Positions 49,263 through 61,605 of a stretch of 64,000 bases of DNA are shown here, one piece after another; within the stretch, counting starts at the first letter, position 1; each line of letters opens with the position of its first letter. The notes below the pieces were generated by a model, which was given only the letters and a program-made list of their open reading frames with translations, made no database searches and had not been told where the DNA came from. The stretch comes from Luscinia megarhynchos (taxonomy: Eukaryota > Chordata > Aves > Passeriformes > Turdidae): assembly GCA_034336665.1 (NCBI GenBank), contig CM067566.1, positions 20,628,330 to 20,692,329 on the forward strand. Reading direction: 5' to 3'. Both the position numbers and the translations under genes were made by a program.

Positions 49263-49690
49263 CCCTCCAGTAGCTGGCCTCAGACACCCCAGTAGCTCAT
49301 CTACCCAGTAGCTGCCTGTGAATTTCAGGCTCCCCAGTCAGTACCACTTGTATATAAAAACTGCCAAGGCTCCAGACCCACTCCAGCTTCCATTATTCAC
49401 AACTCCAGTAAAGAGTCCTTTATTCACTCTCACCCCTTCATCCCTACACACTGAGGTTACTGGCAGTTGACCAAGTCTTCCCTGAAGCCAGTAGGAAAGG
49501 TAATGATGTACTTTCTGCAGCCAAGGTGCTGTGCTGTAAGGCATGAAAATAAGGGTGCAAGAGCCCAGAGCCTGACAGATATCAGCTAAAGGGGACGTAC
49601 CCCAGCCAAATTTGTGGTCTGTTTTCCACCTGCTAATCCTAAAGCAGGACTGTTTCACCTGGCTTACAAGAGCTGATCAACTCGCCAAGA
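49263..49690 (-). mobile_element. Possible LTR-like element, unclassified
   Basis: This segment is GC-richer than its flanks. On the minus strand it carries GAATAAAGGACTCTTTAC at about 49410-49427, an AATAAA in the setting typical of an LTR R region. The end near the microsatellite has three copies of AGCTACTGG (CAGTAGCT on the plus strand at about 49268, 49289 and 49306). A 106-codon minus-strand frame (49338-49658) has no recognisable domain. I infer an old LTR but cannot name the family or set its ends. Confidence 0.35.
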
Positions 49691-52244
49691 AAAAATATTT
49701 TATTTTATTACAATTCCTCAGAACAAGATGCCAGGCATGTAATACAGCTGGCTCACCTCCCTCAAAAAGGTAACAAGGAAACAATCATCTTAACAGAGGT
49801 GATTGGTCACCTATGATCATGCCTATGACAAAATTCCTAGTGCACATGTGCTGATTTGTCCAGTTCACTATAGTAGTATACATATATCTATACAAATTCT
49901 CCTGGGTTTGTGGGGTTGTTTGTATTATCATTGGAGGTTACTCTGGGTTATATTTTCGTCTTCTTAGCTATCACCAAGTTATTAGTTAACCTTATACCCA
50001 CCCTAATACAGCTTCTGCTTGAACCTCTTCAAACAATTAGTTGTTCACAGGGTCCCTTCATTTACCTTCCAATCCTGGGGACACTTCACTACTACATTGC
50101 TCTGGCCATTGCTGTAGGGTTTCAAAACCAACCTACAGTTTCTAGAGAATTTTCTGAAATGTTATGAATTTCAAACTTAATTTGACATCAAACTCGTTTG
50201 AAATCTCAACATGGAGATATCCAAGTGACACATGGCTTTGCCATTTTTTTGACTTTTGGGGGTTTGTGACTGTTATCTGCCTGGAATATCTATTCAAGGC
50301 TTTATCACCACTGACCATTTACATAGGCACTGCCTCTTCTCCACTCTTTCTATATGAATGACTGTATGATCATTTTATTTTCAAGCACACTCAAGGAAAA
50401 GAACATATTTTACAAAATAATTAATTGGGTCAGCAACTTCCACTGGAAACAAGAGATCAGCATGAAGCCAATACATTTTCACAACACATTTCCAGGAAAT
50501 TCTTCTTACTGCCAAAGGATATGGAAGTGATGAACATTCATCCTCCATGGTGTGAAACAAACTGCAACTACAAGAACATAAAGAGAGATGTTAGTATTTG
50601 TATAATTTCTGATGAGAAGTGTCTTGTGGGAACTCTTTTGGTACTTTAGATAAAAAAATCAATGGCAAATGTTTGGCATGCTTTTTAAAATATCTCAATG
50701 GGTGATTTCCCAGCCTCCCTAGATGACTAAACATTTCTTATAGTTGGAATTTCTAGCATACCTTTTATGGGTTTGAAAATTAAACAATTTCCTTGTGTGT
50801 TACCCACACAGTGGGTATAAAAAACGATTGATTACTTTCTTTACGTTAACTCTTTACATTTTCAAAGTATTTCACCCTGCTCTTTCTTTCCCCAGGTCAA
50901 CATCTTCTTTACCTTCTCAGCATGCATTGTATTTTCTAATTTTTTTAGTGATTTTATCCTCCAATTTCTTCATCTTTTGAAAAGCTTTTATATGGTAGAA
51001 AACCCTCAACCTTTGGTTTTTTTAATAAATCCTAGAGAACATAATGGTTTATTTACCTCTTGTATCTCATATGTAATGCTTCCATCGACCTATCATAAAA
51101 TGTGACCAGCCTTACAAAGGTGTCTCATTTTATGATCCCTCATATATCTTCTGCTACTGTTTTGGTTATTTTTCAATTGAAAATGGCTGAAAATGTGGAG
51201 TGATTTCACCTGGGCCATATTTAAAGACAGTGTTAAAGCCTCCTTAAAATTACAAATCACATATTCATTCTTTTCTCCTTACGCAGGAAAGTCTTTCATT
51301 TTATCAGAATTTTTTGGGTTTGGCATGGTATACAGAATACCTTAATAAAAAATGTCTACTGTCTTCATGGCCACTCTTTTTGCTGTGAGTAAAATGAGTC
51401 TTAGTGTCTGCACTGATATGTACATGACATTCTTGATTACTTAGTCTCAATATGGTAGAGTAGATATCATGAAAAAATGGGGAGCATGCTCACAAAACAA
51501 TTCAAGAAATAATTCTAGATTTCCCCTCGGTCATTGTACTTTTATTCATGAACTTTGAAATTAGACTGTTATTAGACATGCAAATTAAAGCTAGCCATCT
51601 AATTTTTTGAGAGCATATCAGCAAGCAGAAGATCATGTTCATATAGATGTATATATAGTCATATAAATGTGCTACATATTGGGCTTCTTACAGCATTCTT
51701 AAATGGGTAGATAATTCAACAGAATTCATTATGAACTAGGTAAAAAACCACTCTGTTTTCTAGTTTTCTAGATCTTCTCCATTCCCTGAACAATTACCAT
51801 ATCTATTACTGACCAAAGGTTTAGTTAAGCATTTTTTCCCCAAAACCTCAAATAATAGAATATTTAATGCTTCGCTCTTATACTATGAGCTAATCTCAAT
51901 TTCTCTGAAAAAAAATTCTGAATCTTCATTATTTTAATACAGACAAAATTACAATTCTAATACATAATTTTTTAAAAGTTAAGTCTTGTTTTCTTTCCCC
52001 TCTCTAGTTTTGCCTGTAGGCATCAATTTCACTTTTATCCTCTCTATCAGAAAGTCTGTATGACATTTCTGCAAATCAGACCTGTTCTCCATGTTGTTGT
52101 CTTACATCTGATGTTGCATTTTCAATAATATTAAGACTAGAAAGCAGGTAGGCTGAATCTTAGTAAATATTTCATTATTCTGATATGATCTTACAAAGAA
52201 CTAAGAGTGACATTCTATTTTTATTACTTTATGATTTTACATAT
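49691..52244. other. AT-rich non-coding DNA, no feature recognised
   Basis: No repeat family or exon is recognised. An 85-codon frame at 49910-50167 has a hydrophobic N-terminal half (residues about 2-37), but no homology I know and no supporting splice or start context. Confidence 0.5.
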
Positions 52245-52278
52245 AATTATTATTATTATAATATATTATTATATATTA

Positions 52279-52362
<84 letters not shown>

Positions 52363-52374
52363 TATTATTATTAT
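52245..52374 (+). repeat. (ATT)n microsatellite, about 130 bp
   Basis: Trinucleotide ATT array, with small interruptions in its left third (TATAATATATT, TATATT) and a near-pure run from about 52282 to 52360. It ends in a CTTCTTCC run. Long Tyr or Ile runs in translation are artefacts of the repeat. Confidence 0.97.
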
Positions 52375-55139
52375 TCTTCTTCCTTCCATTCTTTGCAGAG
52401 GCTTTTATATTGCAGTAGCAACATTTATACTGCTATCTGTGCCAATTACTAATATAATTCCATAATGTTTAGGTAAAAGGCATTGCCATTCACTCAGTTT
52501 GAACTAGAATGTCTTTGGCATGTCTTCCAGGGCAAAGATTCTTATGAGTTTTTCAGACAGAGATGGGTTTATATTTAACTATATTATAGTCAGTGAACAA
52601 AGAGTTAAGAAGTGGTATTGGCAGACTACAATTCCAATAAATTATAAGGCTCCTGGATCAAACTGTTTGTCTAGCCTGGAAATGCAAAATAAAACAAGTT
52701 GCCCATGGTCATTTATGGTAAATTAGCAACATTCAGGAAAATTGTTAGGAAATAATAATATCAAATTGTGAAATATTCTGACTATATTGTCTTATTGATA
52801 TTCCATGAGATCTTAGATTGACTTTTGCCTTTAATTTTGTAAAGGTTTGAAGAGGTCTTATTATTGCATTACAGACACTCAGGGCTTCAAAGAGGTGTTT
52901 GTATACTGTTGCAGGTAATGAAACTGGAATGAAGCAATAATGCAGGGCATAAGATTTGTTGAGTTTCTGACTCATTTTCCAAAGAGAAGTAGTGATAATT
53001 TGACAAATGAAATGCATTTGTGCAATGTGGGATTTTTTTAAGCTTCCTAGGCAAGCGTCATATAGTTTATTATAGTCTATATTTTTGCCAATCTACTGAC
53101 TAGAGAAGAAAATGCCCATGCTAACTAATGGGAAAGAAGGGTGTCATGTTTCATTTGCATTTTACCTTTTCTAGATAGCTCAGTTATTGAACTTACACTG
53201 AATAACCTTGCCTGATTTTGACTGTTTTTATTCAAGACACATCATCCAAAGTTCAGCTGATGGTAATCAATAATCATCTTTCCCACTAATAAATATTTGT
53301 TAATTTTTATTTGAGGTTTTTGTAGGGTTTTTTGTTTTTTTTTTTTTTTAAGATTTAATTTCTGTTATTAATTTTGCTATGTGCAGATTAAAATTAAAAT
53401 GCTTACCTGACTAACAAGTTCACATGATGAAGTGCTTGAAAACTAAGCTGTATCTGATAAAACTTTTTCATGTTTCTCATGTAATGAAAAATAAGGCTGG
53501 AAAAAATGTCTTCTGACTGGAAACTAGAAGAGAGTAAGAAAAATATGACTTTAAGTGCCTTGAGCAATACTGAAAAGGAGTTCTGCAGAAAGTGAGTATG
53601 ACCAGAAAACATATTTTTGAGGATAGGAGATTTTCCCATAGCTGTTTAAACCACGAACTGGGCTTTCTCTTCCATCCACTTTCGTTTATTTAGAAAGTAA
53701 GAATGATGATGTTCACTATCAATGTGCTTTCATACACTTATAATAAGATAAATTAAAAGTGTAAACTCCATATTAAGGCTATATTTTTTATGCTATATCT
53801 TACTTGTACAGAAAAATGTACTAACCACATTTTCTCATTTCTTTTGCTTGAAGAAAAGTGTGTTATAGGTGAATTTATTCTCTATGATTATTTTAATACA
53901 TTGTTAATATCTGTAATGAGTAAAAATGACAGATTGAAGATTCCAAAAGATATTGATAACTTCTATGATAGTCAATATTAGAAGAAAAAAGAGAAATAGT
54001 ATAGATAATCCTATGTTGCTTCATATTCTAGAATCCCTGAAGCTGACAGTATCAAGTGGCAAGACACCTCTGATCAGAGCAAGGCTGCCCTGATCCTCTC
54101 CACAGAGAGATTCACCAGCACTTTGATACTTAGAACCTCTTCTAGGACATTCATAGTAGAAAACAATTTTAGAAATAACCTTTACTGTCAAGTAAAAATG
54201 TCCACATGAGAAAATGCTGCTTTGCATTAAGGGGTACACGGGTGACATAATCACTGTTCCAATGGGAGCAGCTATGAACTTCTCCACCAGCACTTGCTAT
54301 CTTGAAGTAAAGAGTTGCATGTATGACAGCCAAGACATACAGGTCTGTGCCAACTCAGGCTCTCCACAGCGTGAATCACTAACTCCTCATGTGCACTGAT
54401 ATGCTAATTAGGGTCACTGCAACTGTATAAGGAAATAATAATTTTAAAAGGTCTAATGAAACTTGTGATTTCTCCCCTAAATTTCCTGCCCCTGCCCCAC
54501 TCTCACCAAACCCAAACACTTGAAATCACAATTTTTTTAAAAGAAAAGTCTGTAATTTCCATACTGTAGGAAGCATCAATCATATTAATTTTCTGATTTT
54601 CTTCATTATCCCTATGGATTTTCTTTTATATACAGTTTATATGATAATAGCAAACGATAGTTTGATTTCATAGCAATTGCATATAAGATATAAAGGTAAT
54701 TCAAAATTTTTATCTCCCTCTATTTTTCTTATCTGCTGTTTATTCCTGTTACTGTTAAAGATCAAATTTAACAGAGTGTATTTTAACATTTGCCAGAGAT
54801 ATATTTTAATATTTGCTATATGGAAGTAATCACAGCATAAGGTACTTTTTGCTTAGCTTATAGCTCAATTACTGTAAAGAAGCTAAAATGGAGTGTGTAA
54901 TTCAGCTCAGGGTGTACTGAAAAATACATAAAAGTTTCATAAAAAATAAACATGTGTGGTTTGCCTATAATTATCTCCAAATTTATTGAATATTGGGAAA
55001 AACAAATTTCAGAGTTTTCATTTGGATAACATGGAGTCAAATCTAAGATGGTTTTTAGGAAAATTCATTTTAGAAATATGTGTTAGTGTAGGGGCAAATC
55101 ATATCTCAGGGTGTCCTGTGTAACCCAAAATGTTATTGT
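52375..55139. other. AT-rich non-coding DNA, no feature recognised
   Basis: About 2.8 kb with no recognised repeat or exon, apart from a T-rich run near 53333-53349. Confidence 0.55.
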
Positions 55140-55760
55140 ATTGCATATTTATCTGTGCCCCAAAATTTTGATGGTCCCTTCAACACTTGTTGGCACGATC
55201 AGAACTGGAATCGCGAGGGCAGTCGGGAGGTGCCCATCCCTGTAGAAGGTCAGGGACCTGAGCAGACTCCCTCTTTGGCCTGGCAGCATTTGTTCAAGGA
55301 AGAGGCTCCACTTTGGAAAGGGCTGCTTTGGGCAGGTGTCTGGCTTGCAGCTACAGCAGCTGGGAAAAACTGCACTTCCCAGTTAGGAACTGTTTCCAGA
55401 GTGAACTTTGCAAACCCAATGGGCAGCAAAGCTTAAGGGGTCCTGGGGGCCAGGTCATCCTTTGGTGACCACACCAATTTAGATTTTTCTACCTGTTTAC
55501 AATTAACAATCATCACTACATTTCTGTCACTAAACTATATCACTTCTGTTTTCTTACATGCCTTGCAATGCATTGCTGTGGGCAGCCATAAATTCTCTTC
55601 TGTGGACAGTTACATGGAGGGATTGCCAGCCTACAGGTGCCACAGAGGGTTTTTGCTGTTTTCTTTGTTGTTGTAGTGCAGGCTGATATAGCTCTGGCAG
55701 CAAAACTTTGTAATATAAACTGAGCCTCAGGCTCTCAGTCTGCAGCTGACCCACTATAAT
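55140..55760. other. Unclassified GC-richer patch with CpG sites
   Basis: Composition rises clearly above the surroundings. CpG sites cluster near 55192-55228 (GGCACGATC, AATCGCGAGG, CAGTCGGGAG). A 93-codon plus-strand frame (55155-55436) has no recognisable domain. It resembles a decayed retroelement or an old CpG-rich regulatory patch, but I recognise no family. Confidence 0.3.
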
Positions 55761-56540
55761 GTTGTATTGCAGTTATTTAACACTTAGAAAACTTTCTTCA
55801 CAATTCTGAGGTCTAGAAACTTTGTGGTTGCTTGAAAGGTGTGTCTATGATATTACAACCTCTAGGCATAGCCTAGGGCTAATTTCAGCTTGCCTTCTAA
55901 ATTCAACACTTTCAATATATCATAACTCTTTCTATCATATATGAAATAAAAGGTTCAAATAACCACTGAGGTACTTCACGTTTACAGTTTTCCGACATCT
56001 TCCAACCCTAGGGACACAAATTCCTTGAATACACTTATAAAATGTCTGGTGTCCTTCATGTTTCAATTTTGTATTTCTCTCTTTGTGTCACAAAGAACCT
56101 GTATATGTTATTTGAATTATAATTCTTTACAGCTTTTTTTTTAAATACAGGATTGAAGAAATAAAACTTGTAAGTACTTAGGTGAAGTGTAGTGATGGTA
56201 AGACAGCTCTTCATATATATATCTATTTATTTCTTCATACACACTCACTCATCAGAAGTGTCCAGAAGTCATTAAATGTTCAAAACATCCATAGATGAAA
56301 CTGAATCCATGAAGATGCATATTCCAATTCTGAAATAATCCAACATATTTACACCTGCTTTAGTCTGTGCACATTGTATTAAAAAAATGCAGTCATGGAA
56401 TTTCTCTTATCTGCATATCTTGATCATCTCGAGATAGAAAATAAGTATCTTTACAGTTCCACAGTGAATGATGTGCTATTTAATATATACCTAGGGTGGA
56501 AATTACTGTTCTGCACCTTTCACATTCATGTCCGTGGTCT
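55761..56540. other. AT-rich non-coding DNA, no feature recognised
   Basis: No repeat or exon recognised; a short TATATATAT run occurs near 56212-56222. Confidence 0.5.
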
Positions 56541-56835
56541 CTGTCTCTCTGAGTTTTCAAAGAGCACAGTTGTCTGGCTCAGCCAGAGACACAGAGACAC
56601 CACCCACCAATGACTGCTGAGATGAGCACCCCGAGACTCATTTCTGGGGCCTTCCACCAGAGGACTGTTCATGATGCACAGTCTTAAAACTGTCCCCCAG
56701 GGGAGGGACCTCGGCGCTCCCACCTGACCCGAACAAGCCCTCCACCCAAAACAGTGACTGACAGCACCTCTCCTTAAAGAACACGCAATGTGTTGTCGTT
56801 ATTATGAAGTGCTCAGTGCTACCTTTAATGAAGTG
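56541..56835 (+). mobile_element. LTR-like element related to 16.8-17.2 kb
   Basis: A GC-rich patch in AT-rich flanks. It includes GATGAGCACCCCGAGACTCA, TTTCTGGGGCCTTCCACCAG, ACTGTCCCCCAGGGGAGGGA and CCTCGGCGCTCCCACCTGAC. The same ordered blocks occur, more diverged, at 16826-17190. The left edge carries a strong inverted repeat (56537-56551 with 56584-56598). The right end has a short direct repeat, ATGAAGTGCTCAG, at about 56804 and 56829. The arrangement suggests the LTR of a passerine endogenous retrovirus, probably ERVL-like. No internal viral sequence is adjacent. Class and ends are uncertain. Confidence 0.55.
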
Positions 56836-57532
56836 CTCAGGCATTTTCCTGTGTAGGAAAGAGGCTACAATGAAAATGATGGCACAATTTCTGCTCTATA
56901 TTTTGCAGTCTAGTTATCATAATACCTGGAATCTTACTCCAATCAAAAGTACAAGTAGTAAGTACTAAACTATTCATATCTCTGGTGTGTTGTATTGAGG
57001 TTTTTTTTCCGGGTTTTTGTTTTCCCTCTATGTGTATTTATCTTTTTTTTGGTCTGGTGTGCCTGTAGAGATAAAAAGATCTTTATCTCACAGGAAAATA
57101 TTATGAATGCTCTTCATTTTCTTCCTCCCTCAGATAATATCAGTAACTGGACACTTATTCTCAAGCATTAAAGGAAATTATTTCTTAATAGGAAGAAAAA
57201 TTGATTCAAACATTGGAAAGTAGCACTTTTTTACAAAATGACTGATGTTTAGGATGATTTATTTGTGACTCAAGGGCTTGTTTTAGTTTTTCCATAGTAC
57301 AGTGGACTGAGGGCATTATATTAATAGCATTATTTGAGTAAATTTGAGATGTGGTTGTTGCAAATTAATAGTTTTGACCACATAGTGACAATAATTAAAA
57401 ATGTGTAATACAACCAATAGCATGAAAAGTGTTAATAATAAAATAATTTACTGAAGCCAATTTTAAAAATTTAAGACTTGCCATTATTTATCACTCTTCT
57501 GTACACTTCCATTACAGATTTAGATCCCTAAC
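56836..57532. other. AT-rich DNA, nothing recognised
   Basis: Unremarkable AT-rich sequence leading to a microsatellite. Confidence 0.5.
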
Positions 57533-57669
<137 letters not shown>

Positions 57670-59806
57670 TTATTTGCAAAGAGTAGAATGATGCCTCTTT
57701 CTTTTTCTTTGGCCCTGAACATTATCTGACATTGTTTTATAACAACATGGTTATGAAATCCCAAACTAAGTGAAGCAAGATAAACTATTTGCTCACTTCA
57801 GAAAAAAATGCAGAAGATTTTCAACACTGACAACGTCAGGAAATAAACATCAGAAAACATCAGAAAATAGACCTTAATGCATTTCCTAATGTGTCTTTAT
57901 GCATTCACTATTTATTTGGTCATAAATAGCAAGGACAGTCATCAAAATTCCTTTAGTTTCATTTTGACATTTTTAGACATTCAAAGCTAATTTTTTTCCC
58001 TTTAGACAATGAGCTCAGGTTTTATAGACTGGGCTATTTCTTTCAACTTTCTGGTTACCAATAATGTCCTTATCCTACTTATAATGTATTTACTGCATCT
58101 TTTATCATGTTAAACAAATAAAATGAAAAATAAATTAAACACAGAATAAAATAGGTTTTTTACCTTTTTGTTTATTTGCTAGCTAAAACTGTAAATTTAT
58201 TTAATAAGCTTAGCTATTGAGAAACCAATATTTGTCTATTCGTTTTAAAAATGTTTTAATTTGCATAAACGTGGAGTACTGAATAATTTTATGTTTGCTA
58301 AAATGTTGTATTCACCCTTAAGAACATATACTTAATATCTGCCTAGGTTACCTGGAAAATGTGATCTCCCTTTGGGGAAAGTTTACCCCTTGGCTTCAGA
58401 GCAGAGGGTTTTAAATTTCTTAATGCAAACCAAAGTTGTTACAGTCTCCCCAGCCACTTGAGTCCTGACAGTATCAAGAATCTGTGGACATAGTTACACT
58501 GTGCACAAGCCTTTTGTCTCGGTTCACATGTTCACATTTGCTGAATAGTGTCATCATGTTTGTGCATTCGTTCACACATCATGGACACAGGTCTCTGTAA
58601 AGAGTGCCTTGAGAAGGAAGAACCTTCTGTGTTTCTTCTCCAGCAGGTGAGTAGTTATATTCTTTGGACTGCTGATTAAGGCAGATCGGGTTATTAGATA
58701 TCTGCTGAAGTGGACAACTCTGTGGAGCTGGGAGCAGGAGCACCACAAGCAGCCTTCAGTTGTTAAAGCAGCAGCTTGTGTGGAGGGACCAAAGAAAACC
58801 TATGAGGAAGCACAGTAATGGAGGTGGTGGGGGTCTCCCTGTCTAAGTGAAAATTTACAGTCCTAATAAATAATATGCAATATTTGAGAGCTAGGTAGGG
58901 GGTTTTGTCTAGTTTTTATGGCATATGTTGTACTGCTTTCCACTGAGAACTGGATATGCTTATAGAGCATAGAAAGTTAATAAAAAGACAGTAATAAAAA
59001 GACTAAAGTATCATTCAACTGTGACAATTTTATTCAAAGAAACCAAATATTCTATTTCTATTTCCTGGTTTATAGAGCAAACATTCTTATTAAAAAATTA
59101 TCTGACTGTTTCCCTCTGAATTAATTCATTCTGTAAAACTTGCAGGAATGACCCAATTATGTCAGGAAATGCACACACAAATTAGGTACTATTCCATATG
59201 TTTTCATCCACTGTTATTTTACATCAGTATCCAGCATGTACCAAAACAACTGTTTGCTGTGAAGGCATTATTAGTTCCAAACAGATGAAGAGATGTCACA
59301 TTCAACTTTTTTTTTCCCCATCTTTGTTCTAACATGATGATAGCAGAAGGTAAGAAATCTATGAGTAATTGCAAGGGGAAAAGAAAGTTAAAAATGAAAA
59401 ATGCTACTTACAAGTCTGCATCTTTTACTGGCAGCGAGATGAAAGACCTGTTGTCTCATTAAAAGTTAGACACAGTATCCAACTACTTCATAATATTTTA
59501 ATGGAAAAGATGTAATATATTTTAATGAAATATTAACTTTATGTGTTATTTCCTAGTAAATCTAATGTTTCATATCTAAATCAAAATAAGTACTTAAGTC
59601 CACTAAAATTCTCTGGCTTATTTCATTGACCTGAGTTCTTTACATTTAGAAAGCATTTTCTTTCAAAGAACATAGTTTATATTTATTCACACATTTGGGC
59701 AAGCATCCAATTACAGATATACTTGAGATTGATCAAGTTTTTAATGGCTTTCTAAGTGGAACAATTTTTTTGTTTGGGGTGTATGTAGTATGGAAAGTAG
59801 CAGTAA
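57670..59806. other. AT-rich DNA with one GC-richer unclassified patch
   Basis: Mostly AT-rich with no feature. The segment 58440-58850 is richer in GC and in CAG/CTG words, with GGAGGTGGTGGGGGTCTCCC near 58819. I recognise no repeat family and no exon in it. Confidence 0.45.
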
Positions 59807-59952
59807 AATCACTGAAAATGTCCAAGGCCAGGTTGGACAAGGCTTTGAGCAATCTGGTCCAGCAAAAGGTGCCCCTTTCTACGACAGGGTGATTGGAACT
59901 GGATGATCTTTAAGGTCCATTCCAACCCAAAGAATTCTATCATTCTATGATC
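59807..59952 (+). mobile_element. CR1 LINE 3' end, well preserved
   Basis: The tail of CR1 is clear: AATGTCCAAGGCCAGGTTGG, ACAAGGCTTTGAGCAATCTG, GTCCAGCAAAAGGTGCCCCT, GATTGGAACTGGATGATCTT, TAAGGTCCATTCCAACCCAA and the terminal ATTCTATCATTCTATGATC. It keeps the CR1 3' octamer repeats. The copy is heavily 5'-truncated, about 145 bp. Confidence 0.93.
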
Positions 59953-61533
59953 ACTAGCATAATTAAACATATTTTTTGAGTCAATTTTTCTTTTTTTTTT
60001 TTTTTTTAATCTTGTTTTTAAAATTCCCTTTGCATTGCATGTGACTTTATTTGTATTTACACTTATGAACTGTAAACATCTTGTACTTTCAACTGGTTTT
60101 ATTCCTACTAAGGATTGCTATCACAACTTCCTATAATATGAAAATGGGCTGGAGCTTCTTGGATGAATACATGATTAGGTGTTCTCTGAAACTTTTGCTT
60201 CAGGCTAGAAAGTTTTAAACTTCAAAGATATTCCTGATACAATATGCCCTCTAACACTCATATTGAGATAGTTAAAAATCTTTAAGTATGTGAAAGTATT
60301 TTCATGCACATCCATATCCGATCTGTTCAATACTTGAATGTTTTATCAGTTACATGACAGTAGAGGTATCCTAAACAGAATTAAATTTCTAGAAAACATT
60401 TTTTCTGCTTTTTCATCCACTTCTGTATGTTTTCTAAAAACGGCTTACCAGTAAATTTGAAATGCCAGCTACTCTGTGAATTCAGTCTGTATTTGGATTA
60501 AGAATGTAAGGTAATCATGCATCCCAAGTGAACGACGAAATACTTGAAAGTGAAGAACAAAATTGTATGAGACTTCAATCTTACTTCAGCCAGTCCTCCT
60601 AAGACTACTTTTAGGCCTGGGAAGTTTTGACAGGGATGGCCAGTAGTCATAAAAATGAATCAAAACAATGATTGGGGCTCTGAATAAAATAAAAGAGCTT
60701 TGCAATAACTGCAGTGTGAAGGACATATAGAAACTGTCATTTCAAAGAGGCTAAGTGACATGTCAGTGACAAAATGGGTCATGCTAGAAAGTATTTCTGT
60801 TCAAAAGAGAGTTCAAGTTTGAGGATAAGGAGCTGTTCAGAAGGCAAATGCATTTGAGCTAGTCTGAATTTGAAAATGGACATTCTTTGCTTGCAGTATT
60901 TTGGTTGGCTTTCTACTGCAAAGAAACATCTACTCAAAACAACCTCTATCATTATGCAGAACAAAGGTAAATTGGAGACTGACATAGGGGAGTTTGTCCT
61001 CCATTATTACAGTTAGGAAAAAAAAATAAAAGAAGAGTAGAGTTGTTTTGGTTTCTTTGGTAAAAGCTAAGAATAATCAATTCTAAAGCAGTTTTTTACC
61101 AGATAGGACATATGCCTAGTAGGCAATCCCAGCTAACAGAAATTTCTGGAATCTTTAAAGTTTAAATGAATTATTGAATTCTGGTTTTATGACAGTTCAT
61201 TAATCCATAACACAGTCAGTTCACTAAGTTTAGAACTGTATTTCAGTCAAGCATATACTTTGACAACAGTATGCCATTATTTTATGGTCATTTAGATAGT
61301 AATTTTTCAAAGTTATATCATCTTTTTTCATCAATCCTTATTTTAAACCTATTCCATGCCTTCTCTGGGCTGGTTTCTCATTTATCTTTTGGCCATTTTT
61401 TCCCTTGTAAATGAGGGTCTTTGAGTAGTAACAAGATCCATTTAACTTCTGATAGAATTGTATTTCCTGAGCCAGGAAGAAACTTCAGAAACTGTTTCCG
61501 TAGTTCAAAATGATAAAGGCAAAATAATGGTTT
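59953..61533. other. AT-rich non-coding DNA, T17 tract
   Basis: A pure T tract lies at about 59991-60007, close downstream of the CR1 tail. Otherwise there is no recognised repeat or exon. Confidence 0.55.
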
Positions 61534-61605
61534 CAAACAAACAAACAAACAAACAAAAAAAAACCATAAACAAAAGCAAAAACAAAAACAAGAAAAAGAA
61601 AGAAA
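61534..61605 (+). repeat. A-rich (CAAA)n simple repeat
   Basis: Begins as CAAACAAACAAACAAACAAA, passes through an A-run and continues as imperfect CAAAAA and GAAA units. Confidence 0.93.

Noticed and set aside
49910..50167. 85-codon frame with a hydrophobic segment, considered as a mitochondrial insertion or envelope fragment
   Set aside because: No motif of either could be recognised; hydrophobic runs are common in translated T-rich DNA.
52185..52452. Poly-Tyr and poly-Ile frames
   Set aside because: They are translations of the ATT microsatellite.
58440..58850. An exon with a donor-like CAGGTGAGT near 58644
   Set aside because: No long open frame or acceptor pairing supports it; such words occur by chance.
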